Both the position numbers and the translations under genes were made by a program. Below the pieces are notes generated by a model. It saw only the letters and a list, made by a program, of their open reading frames with translations. It made no database searches and was not told the DNA's origin. DNA of 64,000 nt from Bradyrhizobium sp. (GTDB lineage: Bacteria > Pseudomonadota > Alphaproteobacteria > Rhizobiales > Xanthobacteraceae), in assembly GCF_030654605.1 (NCBI RefSeq), contig NZ_JAURXB010000169.1:39458-103457 (forward strand). Direction: 5' to 3'. Positions 55,385 to 63,920 of this stretch are shown in pieces (within the stretch, counting starts at the first letter, position 1; each line of letters begins with the position of its first letter).

Positions 55385-55734
55385 TGGGTTTGGACTTTAT
55401 CCGCACCGCCGCACCGGGTTTTAACAGAGTGCTCGACCGCCGGCTGGTCGAGCTGCACTCGCCCAAGCTGTTCAGCCTTAACATGCCGATCGTCTCGCGC
55501 ACCGCGCGCGCCGACCTCTACGGCGATGCCGATGTGACGCCCGGGGAAAAGGTGCTGCTCCGCGTCGTCAAGGACAAGGTGATCGTACAGCGACTCAATA
55601 CTATCATCGCCGCATGCCCGAACGCTCCGGCCGAGTTCGTCGCCCATCTCCGTGCGGGCGCGGGCATAGCGGAGGGCGAGATCGTGTCGGTGCAGCCCAT
55701 CAGCCAAACCCTGGAGATCGGCATTTGCGAATAA
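55384..55734 (+). CDS. Small protein of the STAS/DUF4417 operon, function unknown
   Basis: A 116-residue soluble protein. FNRVLDRRLVELHSPKLFSLNMPIVSRTARADLYGDADVTPGEKVLLRVVKDKVIVQRLNTIIAACPNAP is beta-rich. A hydrophobic end, GAGIAEGEIVSVQPISQTLEIGI, follows. No motif is known. Coupling to the STAS-like gene, and a 10-bp overlap with the cysteine-rich gene after it, place it in the same operon. Confidence 0.72.
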   Translation: MGLDFIRTAAPGFNRVLDRRLVELHSPKLFSLNMPIVSRTARADLYGDADVTPGEKVLLRVVKDKVIVQRLNTIIAACPNAPAEFVAHLRAGAGIAEGEIVSVQPISQTLEIGICE

Positions 55735-56849
55735 TCACCCGTCCGCAGGAACAGCCGGTCACACCGACGCTCCGCCGCCAGCGGCGGCGCTGGGATGAAG
55801 GCGACACCTTGCCGATGGCACTCGGGTGCCTCGGCTGTCCCGACCTCGGCACCTGCGGCGGCATCCGCAAAAGGCAAGACGCCTATTGGTGTCTCGACGA
55901 TTGCTGCGGCAAGCCCGAGACCTGCGACGGCATGTGCCCCAACAACCCGCTTGGCTTCCGTGACCGCATGCGGGAGATCAACGGGCTGGAGCTTGATAAT
56001 CTGCCACGCGCCGAGCCTTGCCCGGCCCCGGCGCTTCCCTCGTACATTCCCTACATCTATCACGGCAACCGCCGCGCGGTGCCGCTAGACATTGAAGCCG
56101 TCGCGCTGCCGCTGCGCCGCTTCTATCGCCCGGACGGGCGGCCCCGCTTCACCAGCCGCGCCGAGGTTGAGGCAACATTCGGCATCGCGCCGCATACGCA
56201 GCTTGTCCTGATCGGCAGCGGGCGCGATGTGGCGATCGAAGCGTGGTGGAAGCTGAGCGAAAATCGGGGGCCCTTGCTTGCCGCACTCCGCGCACTCGGC
56301 GTCGTACTGATTACCGGGCCAAACTATTCGATGTTCACCGACGAGGTGCGCTACAACGACATGCACGCGATGAAGCGGATCGGTACGACCTGGCAAGAGA
56401 TCATCGACGCGGGCGTCCCTGGTGCATACCATCTAAACGCCCGTTCGCCTCAGGATTACCGCCGGCTCGCAACCTTCATCGCGGCGCGGCCCGAAGTGAC
56501 CGACGTTGCCTTTGAATTCAAGACCGGCGCGGCATGGCGCACCCGGCTCGGCTTCCATCTTAAAGAGCTTCCCCAGTTGGCCGGGCGCGCCGGCCGCCCG
56601 CTCAACGTCGTGATGATAGGCGGCATCAACACGATCCCGATCTTGGCCCCGGCCTTCCGCCGGCTGACGTACATCGACACCTCGGCCTTCATGAACTCGG
56701 TTTACCGGCAACGCCTGTACCTGAACAATGAGGGCAAGATGAAGAAGATCGCTGAGCTGACGCTGACGGGACAGCCCATTGACGATTTACTCGTCGAAAA
56801 CCTCGCCACGATGCGGGCCCGTGTCGAAAGCTTGCTCAATGGCGGGTAG
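55725..56849 (+). CDS. Cysteine-rich DUF4417-like protein
   Basis: A 374-residue protein. I start it at TTG 55725 (GGAG nine bases upstream). Near residues 25-75 are eight cysteines, spaced C-x2-C-x5-C-x11-C-x3-CC-x5-C-x3-C, which could bind a [4Fe-4S] cluster or zinc. The following 300 residues (FGIAPHTQLVLIGSGRDVAIEAWW ... LGVVLITGPNYSMFTDEVRYNDMHAMKRIGTTWQEIIDAGVPGAYHLNARSPQDY) read like an alpha-beta barrel of the DUF4417 kind. The gene's last 14 bp overlap the convergent GHKL gene. The reaction is unknown. Confidence 0.72.
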   Translation: MRIITRPQEQPVTPTLRRQRRRWDEGDTLPMALGCLGCPDLGTCGGIRKRQDAYWCLDDCCGKPETCDGMCPNNPLGFRDRMREINGLELDNLPRAEPCPAPALPSYIPYIYHGNRRAVPLDIEAVALPLRRFYRPDGRPRFTSRAEVEATFGIAPHTQLVLIGSGRDVAIEAWWKLSENRGPLLAALRALGVVLITGPNYSMFTDEVRYNDMHAMKRIGTTWQEIIDAGVPGAYHLNARSPQDYRRLATFIAARPEVTDVAFEFKTGAAWRTRLGFHLKELPQLAGRAGRPLNVVMIGGINTIPILAPAFRRLTYIDTSAFMNSVYRQRLYLNNEGKMKKIAELTLTGQPIDDLLVENLATMRARVESLLNGG

Positions 56850-57684
56850 CTGATCGGGGCAACATCGGCTGGCAGCGCACGGCGGCAAGAAAACCCTTAA
56901 ACGGCGTCTTTTGCGCCAGGCGTGCCGTTTTCAACTCGGGATGCGGGCCGCTGATCAGCAGGGCGTGATCGCCCGAGCGGAAGCGCAAATCGGCGTTCAG
57001 ATGCGCAAGGCCGAGAAACAGGTCCCGGAAGCCGTTGCCGTGGCCGGACGCGCGGCCATACCGCGACACGTTTTCCTGAAGCGCCGCGTGCATCGCTAGA
57101 CCGTGATCGTTTAGCTCGGCGAACTCCTCGTCTTCGCGCAATGTCGCCAGCACACCCGCGCCGCAATCGGCCACGACAAATTCGAACAGCGACGGCCGCG
57201 CCTGGAACGCAAGGATGCCCGTCGAGGCAGCGCCGGAATGCTCATGAATGTTGGATTCCATTTCGCGCAACGCGGCAGCGAGGCATTGCGCGACTGGTTT
57301 GACGAGGCCGGCCGCTTCCGCCGCTGTCCGCGCCGCGATCAGAAATCGGTTCCGCTGAAGATCATCGGCCTCGACACGTGGATCGAACGTCGTGCGCATG
57401 AACCCGCAGCGGCGCATCTCGTCCAGCCAGATGTTCTGGTTGCTTGCGAGGGCCGTGCGAAGATCGAGTTGTGTGATAGAATCGAGCCAAGGTGTTTGCA
57501 GAAGCGGCCCGGTTCGGCCGTTGCTGGCTTCCATCATCAATTCGATCAGCGGGCACATATCCGTCGCGGCATAACGAACCTGCGGCGCCCCGGTGAGCCG
57601 GCCGCGAGCATGAGCCCCGACAAGATCGTCGACAACCTCAAATGTCAGATTTTCCCGCGGCAAAGATTGATTCGAAAAATCCAC
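56836..57684 (-). CDS. GHKL-fold ATPase (HATPase domain) protein
   Basis: A 282-residue protein. The N box is CLAAALREMESNIHEHSGAAS (E-x-x-x-N ... EH), the G1 box VVADCGAGVLATL, and the G2 box HGNGFRDLFLGLAHLNADLRFRSGDH. There is no dimerisation-phosphotransfer His box, so it is not a classic sensor kinase. It is closer to anti-sigma-factor or MutL-type ATPases. The N-terminal 120 residues have no known motif. It is convergent with the STAS-like operon and probably works with it. Confidence 0.86.
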   Translation of the reverse strand: MDFSNQSLPRENLTFEVVDDLVGAHARGRLTGAPQVRYAATDMCPLIELMMEASNGRTGPLLQTPWLDSITQLDLRTALASNQNIWLDEMRRCGFMRTTFDPRVEADDLQRNRFLIAARTAAEAAGLVKPVAQCLAAALREMESNIHEHSGAASTGILAFQARPSLFEFVVADCGAGVLATLREDEEFAELNDHGLAMHAALQENVSRYGRASGHGNGFRDLFLGLAHLNADLRFRSGDHALLISGPHPELKTARLAQKTPFKGFLAAVRCQPMLPRSATRH

Positions 57685-58123
57685 GTTTGACTCAAATTGG
57701 GACGGAAAAACCCGGCTGCCGGGGAGGGCATTTTAGGCGAGTCGGCCCGTCCGGCGTGAGTCGATTTCTGCCCTTTACCCCACCATTTGCGTTTGGGCGC
57801 GCCAGACCGGGTCCTGCTTCGAGCCGCATTCCGCAGCCCCTCACAAACTCCCAAGAGTGTCGCCGGCAGATATCGCAAAAGCTGCGTTAGGAGTGGTAAT
57901 CCGCGCTTTTTCAGATTGGTAGATCCTGTTGGACTGGCGTTGCTGGCAGCATTTCAGCGAAAAATGCAGCATTGTCAGTACCCGCCTGCTTTCCCCCAGC
58001 AGGGCTACCGACGGGGCCCAGTCAGGTGCCGCCAACCGCCACTACAGGTCAGTCCAACCCGGCCGGTCGTCCACCACAATCCGCCAAAGTTGCTATTGTG
58101 GCGTTTCGGTTCCGGGGCATCCC
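57685..58123. other. Gene-free interval with divergent promoters
   Basis: 439 bp between the GHKL gene (minus strand) and the gene at 58124. Both readings in the overlap are short and non-coding in composition. No repeats or promoter boxes stand out. Confidence 0.5.
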
Positions 58124-58825
58124 ATGGTTGCGACTTTCAAGCAGAATGACCTTTTCAGAGGTCTCCAGAACGACCTTTCACGCTTCAACGCGTGCGTCGG
58201 CAACAACGGTGGCCCTTACGATCTCTACGATTACTCTTGGGGATATTTCGAGGGCACACGGTTGCTTCTGATCGATGCGAAAGAGCCTGGCGCCACGATC
58301 GACGTCCTAGTCTATCCGATTTGCTTCAACTTCCGACACGCCGTGGAGCTCTACGTCAAATACATCATCGCCGACCTGGGCCGGGTAAGGAGAACAGGTC
58401 AGCAGTACCGGGTGGGCCACACGCTTCTTCGAAACTGGAAGAAGGCCAAAAAGCTTTTGAGTGCCATCGACCATACCGCCGAGGACGCCGCGCTCTTCGA
58501 GGAAGTGGTCAAACACATCGAACAGGTCGATCCGACCGGTCAAACGTTCAGATACCCCGAGTCGATCAAATACGACCAGCATCTGAAAGATTGGCCCAGC
58601 ATTAACCTCGCCGTGCTCGAATATCACTACATTCGTCTGTTCGCGGTCGCGAAGGATTGGCAATATCGCATCGACCACGCGGTAGACCGTGCCGCGCAAG
58701 ACGGAGCGTTAGCGCCGCCGTATCGGCGGCCGCCCGACAAGAATCCGCTCGTCGGACGCTGGCACTTCTTCATCTACAAAGCCAAGAACGCCGGTCTAAG
58801 GGTCCGAAACCTCTTCAAAGGATAG
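58124..58825 (+). CDS. HEPN-like protein, function unknown
   Basis: A 233-residue soluble helical protein from the ATG at 58124. The central segment YPICFNFRHAVELYVKYIIADLGRVR has an R-H-x-x-E-L pattern similar to HEPN nucleic-acid-binding helices, where the R-x4-6-H motif cuts RNA; the spacing here differs. The rest is Asp/Tyr-rich (NDLSRFNACVGNNGGPYDLYDYSWGYFEGTR) with a basic tail (HFFIYKAKNAGLRVRNLFKG). It lies in an accessory region rich in defence-like genes, but its activity is unproved. Confidence 0.65.
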   Translation: MVATFKQNDLFRGLQNDLSRFNACVGNNGGPYDLYDYSWGYFEGTRLLLIDAKEPGATIDVLVYPICFNFRHAVELYVKYIIADLGRVRRTGQQYRVGHTLLRNWKKAKKLLSAIDHTAEDAALFEEVVKHIEQVDPTGQTFRYPESIKYDQHLKDWPSINLAVLEYHYIRLFAVAKDWQYRIDHAVDRAAQDGALAPPYRRPPDKNPLVGRWHFFIYKAKNAGLRVRNLFKG

Positions 58826-58883
58826 AGAGCGCCTCGGCTTTGCATTTCCTGAATTCGAGAAAGACCAGGGGTTTCACTCGCTA

Positions 58884-60155
58884 ATGCCCCAAATCTCCAA
58901 GCGGGGAAGCGCCCCGAACGATCCGGGATGGACGAATTGCGTCTTCTGCGGCTGTCCGGTCGGCAAGGCCGCGCGATCTCGCGAGCACATCATCCCCATG
59001 TGGCTGCTTCGCGTGACCGGGGATCCGAACCGCGTCATCAAGATCGAAAACGATCCCATAACGGGTGCCGACGTCGTCCGGCCTGCGTCGACTTTCCACT
59101 TCCCGGCCTGCAAGCCGTGCAACGAGAGATATGGAAAGAAGCTGGAAGCGCGGGCGAAGAACGCGATCGAATCCCTGATGGCCGGCAAGTCGCTCGCGGC
59201 GTCCCATTGCTATTGGCTGCTCGACTGGCTCGACAAGGTGAGAGTCGGACTCTGGCTCGGCTACAACATGCTGCACAAGGAGGAGTTCGCGCCCAAATTC
59301 AGAATTGATCAGCGGATCGGGATCAAGGACCGGGTCGCGATCGTGAGCGTCGATCCCAACGACCGCACGAAAGGCTTCGGCCTTGGTGGAATGGACAATC
59401 AGATCTTCCGGACCAGCCAGGCCGGGATGTACTTGAAGATCAACAATCTTCGGATTCTCTCACTTTCGTTCGACGGCTTCGTCTCACGCTACGCCGGCAT
59501 GCCCTTTCCGAAGGAGTTGCTCGCATTCAGCGATGATCCTGAGAAGCACATGGCAGTGATGGGAAGAACAGACTACCGCCTGAAGCAGAATTGGAAGCAA
59601 TTCGCCATCCCGGGTGCGACGGTCATCGCGCAATCGAGTTTTTGGCTGGCCAACTGCGCGGACGACGAAACGTTCGCCATGTACATCAATAAGAACACCG
59701 TTCCCCGCTTTAGACGGATCCCGCGTATCCGGAAACGCGAAGACCTGGAACAGTTCGTTCAGACGCACCTGATCTCGAACACCACGGGAAGTTTCACTTA
59801 TCATCCCAACCCGCGTCAGAAACTGCGGTTCGGATGCGCCAATGACAACACGGACTGGCATTTCATGCGGTCGTTGTACGCCTTGTTCATCCAAGAGGTA
59901 CTGCCGCTTAATCCCAAGAGAGTGGTCGATCCGGACGGTACGCGACGCGGGACCACGCAGCTCTCGATGCTCTGGCTCGAAAAGGCCGTTCAGTTGATGC
60001 TGCGCTTCCGTCAACTCGGTGCCCCGGACGAAGGAAACTTCGGCCTGATGGTCGACGAATTGCAGCACGTCTACAGGGACTGGGAAGAACTTCGCGCAAA
60101 CACACTCGGCCAATGGGCCCGCGACGCTTCTGCTTGTCCACCACTCAAGGAGTAG
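58884..60155 (+). CDS. HNH-type nuclease-domain protein
   Basis: A 423-residue protein. At the N terminus are two zinc-type pairs, CVFCGCPVGKAARSREHIIPMWLL and FPACKPCNERYGKK, with HIIP and CN, the HNH layout. The remaining 330 residues are an uncharacterised domain with several conserved-looking aromatics (CYWLLDWLDKVRVGLWLGYNMLH). It could be a restriction-type or phage-defence nuclease, or an effector. It is encoded separately, 58 bp after the HEPN-like gene. Confidence 0.83.
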   Translation: MPQISKRGSAPNDPGWTNCVFCGCPVGKAARSREHIIPMWLLRVTGDPNRVIKIENDPITGADVVRPASTFHFPACKPCNERYGKKLEARAKNAIESLMAGKSLAASHCYWLLDWLDKVRVGLWLGYNMLHKEEFAPKFRIDQRIGIKDRVAIVSVDPNDRTKGFGLGGMDNQIFRTSQAGMYLKINNLRILSLSFDGFVSRYAGMPFPKELLAFSDDPEKHMAVMGRTDYRLKQNWKQFAIPGATVIAQSSFWLANCADDETFAMYINKNTVPRFRRIPRIRKREDLEQFVQTHLISNTTGSFTYHPNPRQKLRFGCANDNTDWHFMRSLYALFIQEVLPLNPKRVVDPDGTRRGTTQLSMLWLEKAVQLMLRFRQLGAPDEGNFGLMVDELQHVYRDWEELRANTLGQWARDASACPPLKE

Positions 60156-60898
60156 GGCCGAGTTTTAGCTTCGAGCCCCCGCGCTCGATTCAGCGAGCGC
60201 CGGCGACGAACCTTGTTCCGCAATTCGCCAGTTGATGGTCGCCTGAAGGCCGAATTTGCTACCCGGGAAATTGCTAGAGCAGGTGGAGAAGAACGGAAGA
60301 AACGTTTTCCGATGCTTCAGATCCAAGTCTATAGTGCGTAGACGAACGTTCACGAGGAAGTCTGGATTCCTTGAGCTTAAGTGGTCGCTGCTTCTCCGTT
60401 TTTGCGCATGCGGCTGCTGCCGCACCGGGCTCTCGTGAACCGAGCCGCAATCGCGTCTCGGCCTTCGGCTTCGATCCCTCGCGCGATAATGTGTCGCTCG
60501 CCGGAGGCACTCGCCCTCGGTCCCGCCGTCATTTCATTCCGGCGTCGCTATCACTGCCCTTCGTTCGGGTGCCTTATTAACCGGTCTCGCGACTGCCGAC
60601 TGGCCTTCGCTTCGCTGCGGCACAGACGCCCTCTTTCTGTTTGGGAGAGCTAAGGGCTCCGCCCTCGCGCGGGCAAGGGTGAAGTCCCGGAAGATCCGGG
60701 ACCGGCCGGGGCGGTCTCCCCCACCTTCCGCGCGGACGTCAGGACCGGACAGCTGCCACCATCGGAATCCGCTTGTGCAGGCCGGGTGATCCCCCTCCAC
60801 CCCGTCCGCCCTTGCCCTTGCTACCCCGGTCTCGCCGACGGGCAGGGGTGCAGGCGCGAGGTGCGCTCTGCACCCAAGCCCTAAAAAGGAGGTTGATC
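60156..60898. other. GC-rich non-coding region before the ParB-like gene
   Basis: 743 bp without a convincing gene. It has a perfect 8-bp hairpin (GTCCCGGA/TCCGGGAC, 60684-60702) and several CTCGC/GCGAG and GGGCTC runs. Its place before parB suggests control of partition or transfer functions of the element. No iterons were recognised. Confidence 0.5.
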
Positions 60899-62929
60899 AT
60901 GACTGCCAAGAACGTTGAAATCGTCACGGCGAGCGGGACCGAGAGCTTCATTCCGCTCAACAAGCTCAAGAAGTCCCCCAAGAACGCGCGCAAGACGCCG
61001 CACAGCGAGGCGTCGATTGAGGCCTATGCGGCCAGCATCGGCGCCAAAGGCATCCTGCAAAACCTTGTCGTCGAGCCGGAACTGTCGGATGGGGCGGCCA
61101 CCGGGTTCTATTTTGTCACCATCGGCGAAGGCCGCAGATTGGCGCAGCTTCTCCGTGTGAAGCGCAAGGAGATCAAGAAAACCGAACCGATCCGCTGTGT
61201 CATCGACACCGCGAACGACGCCTTCGAAATCAGCCTCGACGAAAACGTTACGCGCGAGAACATGCATCCCGCCGACCAGTTCGAGGCATTCAAGAAGCTC
61301 GCCGATGAACGTGGTTTCGGCGCGGAAGAAATCGCCGCCCGGTTCGGCGTGACGCCGCATGTGGTGCGGCAGCGCTTGCGCTTGGGCGCGGTCTCGCCCA
61401 AGCTGATGGAAATTTATCGCAACGGCGATCTGGCGCTGGACCAGTTGATGGCCTTTGCGATTGCGGAGGATCATGCCCGCCAGGAAGCGGTGTACGATCG
61501 ATTGTCGTATAACCGCGATGCCAGCACCATCCGCCGGCTGTTGACGGAGACGCATGTGGCCGCAACGGATCGCCGGGCGATCTTTGTCGGCGCGGAGGCC
61601 TACACGGAAGCGGGCGGCACGATCCTGCGTGATTTATTCACCGAAGATCGCGGCGGCTATTTCGAAGACGTAGCGCTGCTCGATCTGTTGGTGACCGGAA
61701 AGCTAGGACGCGCCGCAGATGATCTGCGGGAAGTCGAGGGCTGGAAATGGACCCAACCCCATCTCGACTTTCCGCACGCCCATGGTTTGCGCCGGACGTA
61801 CCCGCATCCGGTGGAGCTCTCAGCGGAAGATCAGGCCGCCCTCGATGCTGCGCAGGCCGAATTCAATGCCCTCACCGAGCAGCACGAGGCGGCTGAGGAA
61901 CTTCCCGACGAGGTGGACGCGCGGTTTGGCGAGCTTGAGGCCGAGATCGAGCGGTTGGAGGCAAAGCGACAGGCCTATGACCCGGACTACATCGCGCGCG
62001 GCGGGGCTTTCGTCATCCTCAACCATGATGGCACCGTGCGGATCGAACGCGGTTTCATCCGAACCGAGGATGAAAAACCCCAAGTCGAAACCGATCAGGC
62101 GGGCGATGCTTCGGAGAGCGCCGACGCTAGGAGTAGTGACAGCCGGTCAGCGGAGGAGGGGGACGGGGAGGTAGATCAGAGTTCCGCGGACGAGGAAGAA
62201 AACGACAGTCCTTTGTCGGATATCCTTGTTCGTGACCTCACCGCCCATCGCACCTTGGGGCTGCGGCTCAATCTGAGCGAACAGCCCGAAGTCGCCATCG
62301 TTACCGTCACCCATGCTCTCGCCGCCCAAATCTTCTATCTCGGGGCGGAAGCACACGTCGTCGAGATTCGTCCGGTCAACACGGTGTTGGCGTCTCATGC
62401 GGACGGGATCGAGGATACCCCGGCGGGCAAGGCTTGGGCGGATCGTCATGCCAATTGGGCAAGGCAGATGCCCCGTGACGTGACCAGCCTGTGGATGTTC
62501 GTGTCCGAACTGGATCATGACAGCCGTATGGCGTTGCTGGCGCATTGCGTCGCGCTGACGGTCAACGCGGTCAAATTGCCTTGGGAGCGGAAACCTCGGG
62601 CCCTCGCGACAGCCGACCGGTTGGCGGAAGCCGTCTCGCTCGATATGACCGGCTACTGGCGGCCGACCGTGCGGAGCTATTTCGGGCGCATTACCAAGGC
62701 GCGTATCCTTGAGGCCGTGCGGGAAGGCGCAAGTCACGAAGCGGCCGACCGTATGGCGGATATGAAGAAGCCGGAAATGGCGGAAGCCGCCGAGCAGTTG
62801 CTGGCCGCGACGGATTGGCTGCCCGCGCCGATGCGGGCGTCGCGCGCCGTCCAGGAGCCTGCCGAGCCACGGCAGGCAGATGTCGTCACAGAGAGGAGCC
62901 CGGACGCGTACTCTGTCGCCGCCGAGTAA
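60899..62929 (+). CDS. Large ParB/RepB/Spo0J-family protein
   Basis: A 676-residue protein from the ATG at 60899, preceded by a perfect AAGGAGG. The ParB nuclease-like N domain holds FIPLNKLKKSPKNARKTPHSEASIEAYAASIGAKGILQNLVVEPE, then FVTIGEGRRLAQLL (GEGRRL box) and ENVTRENMHPADQFEAFKKL. The helix-turn-helix is GAEEIAARFGVTPHVVRQRLRLGAVS. Beyond residue 300 is an acidic linker (VETDQAGDASESADARSSDS) and a C-terminal domain with a WxxxxLDHDSRMALLAHCVALTVNAV core. Such long ParB proteins are typical of plasmids and conjugative elements in Rhizobiales, without an adjacent parA here. Confidence 0.92.
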   Translation: MTAKNVEIVTASGTESFIPLNKLKKSPKNARKTPHSEASIEAYAASIGAKGILQNLVVEPELSDGAATGFYFVTIGEGRRLAQLLRVKRKEIKKTEPIRCVIDTANDAFEISLDENVTRENMHPADQFEAFKKLADERGFGAEEIAARFGVTPHVVRQRLRLGAVSPKLMEIYRNGDLALDQLMAFAIAEDHARQEAVYDRLSYNRDASTIRRLLTETHVAATDRRAIFVGAEAYTEAGGTILRDLFTEDRGGYFEDVALLDLLVTGKLGRAADDLREVEGWKWTQPHLDFPHAHGLRRTYPHPVELSAEDQAALDAAQAEFNALTEQHEAAEELPDEVDARFGELEAEIERLEAKRQAYDPDYIARGGAFVILNHDGTVRIERGFIRTEDEKPQVETDQAGDASESADARSSDSRSAEEGDGEVDQSSADEEENDSPLSDILVRDLTAHRTLGLRLNLSEQPEVAIVTVTHALAAQIFYLGAEAHVVEIRPVNTVLASHADGIEDTPAGKAWADRHANWARQMPRDVTSLWMFVSELDHDSRMALLAHCVALTVNAVKLPWERKPRALATADRLAEAVSLDMTGYWRPTVRSYFGRITKARILEAVREGASHEAADRMADMKKPEMAEAAEQLLAATDWLPAPMRASRAVQEPAEPRQADVVTERSPDAYSVAAE

Positions 62930-62937
62930 GCGGCATG

Positions 62938-63015
62938 GCCGGGACCGCTCACGCGGTCCCGGCGTGTCATCGTGCGGCTGTCGAAATTTTTGGCCGCGCG
63001 CCCTCAGGCGCGCGG
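62938..63015 (+). terminator. Two hairpins after the ParB-like gene
   Basis: First stem: GCCGGGACCGC/GCGGTCCCGGC with a TCAC loop (62938-62963). Second stem: CCGCGCGCC/GGCGCGCGG with a CTCA loop (62994-63015). Neither has a T-run, so they may end transcription only in part. Confidence 0.5.
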
Positions 63016-63110
63016 TAAACTTCATGTTACTCACGCCCTCGACCGGATGCATTCTTTAGGGAAAGCAAGGCGTTTTTTTGGCCGGAAGCCGGTCGGGCAG
63101 GGCGCGTTGT

Positions 63111-63128
63111 GGTCAACGCCCGTTGACC
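63111..63128. other. Perfect dyad GGTCAACG-CC-CGTTGACC
   Basis: Eight-base arms with a 2-base spacer, 39 bp from the 3' end of the DUF736 remnant. It could be a terminator stem or a recombination/binding site. Nothing else supports a specific role. Confidence 0.5.
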
Positions 63129-63166
63129 CCACCGAAGAGGTACGTCGCTTCGATCCGGTTGGATCA

Positions 63167-63285
63167 GTCGCCGTTGCGGCGGGACCAGATCAGCGTGAAG
63201 CTGTCGTCGCCCTCACCCTTCACCAGCGAGGCGTAGATCGGGGCGGACCTATCGGCCATCTCTGACATCGAGATCGCAGTCTGGA
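63167..63285 (-). pseudogene. DUF736 C-terminal remnant
   Basis: The minus strand reads PIYASLVKGEGDDSFTLIWSRRNGD and a stop, matching the normal end of DUF736 proteins. The 5' continuation is shifted and degraded. The matching N-terminal piece sits on the opposite strand at 63732. It cannot make a complete protein. Confidence 0.75.
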
Positions 63286-63360
63286 CTCTCCGCGGGTTTG
63301 GATCGAGGGCGCGCGACCGGCCGCGCCGCTATACGAAATCATACGCCATCGTTCGTTGGG

Positions 63361-63450
63361 TCACGCCTTCGCCTTCGTGGATGCGCGGGTGCAGGTCTTT
63401 GTGCGACCGGTGATGCCAGGTCCTTGTACGGCGATGATGATGGCAGTCAT
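63361..63450 (-). CDS. Very small candidate protein, 29 aa
   Basis: The reading MTAIIIAVQGPGITGRTKTCTRASTKAKA is hydrophobic then basic. Its ribosome site GGAGACCACC is identical to the one before the DUF736 fragment at 63732. The shared leader may explain the reading more than a real gene does. Confidence 0.28.
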   Translation of the reverse strand: MTAIIIAVQGPGITGRTKTCTRASTKAKA

Positions 63451-63731
63451 GGTGGTCTCCAGCAGTCTGTTTGATGGGCGCGCACCAACGCAACCTCGAA
63501 TGGACGGATCAGGCCCGGGGGACGGCTCCGCCTCGATCGCCTTCCCGCAACGGCTACGTCGGCCTTTTTCCCCTGCCGCGAAGTGGCGGCATTCCTCGCG
63601 AGGCAAAAAGGCCGGCTACCGCCGTCCTCCGCTGCGCTGCGGGCCTGACGGCTGCGGGCCGATCGCTCCCCGGGCCAAGGACCGCCATCGAGGCCGCGAT
63701 CGTCGCGGCCCGACAACAGACGGAGACCACC

Positions 63732-63920
63732 ATGGCTACCATCGGAACCTTCACCGCAGCGGACAACGGTTACACCGGCTCGGTCAAGACCCTCACGCTC
63801 AACGTCAAGGCGAAGTTCGTCGCGACCGAGAAAGAGAACGACAAAGCGCCCGACTATCGCATCTTCGCCGGCGCCACCGATTATGCGAAGCGTGGCGTTG
63901 TGCGGAGTGGTGTCGTCTGA
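63732..63920 (+). pseudogene. DUF736 N-terminal fragment
   Basis: MATIGTFTAADNGYTGSVKTLTLNVKAKFVATEKENDKAPDYRIFAGATDY matches the start of DUF736 proteins (conjugative-element genes of about 100-115 residues). The reading then turns into unrelated sequence and stops after 62 residues, before the expected GAAWKKTS and C-terminal half. The C-terminal half lies on the opposite strand at 63167-63285, suggesting an inversion or a second gene. Confidence 0.78.

Noticed and set aside
60384..60640. Small plus-strand proteins in the gap before parB
   Set aside because: Arg/Pro/Ser-rich readings in several frames at once, typical of GC-rich non-coding DNA; no ribosome site.
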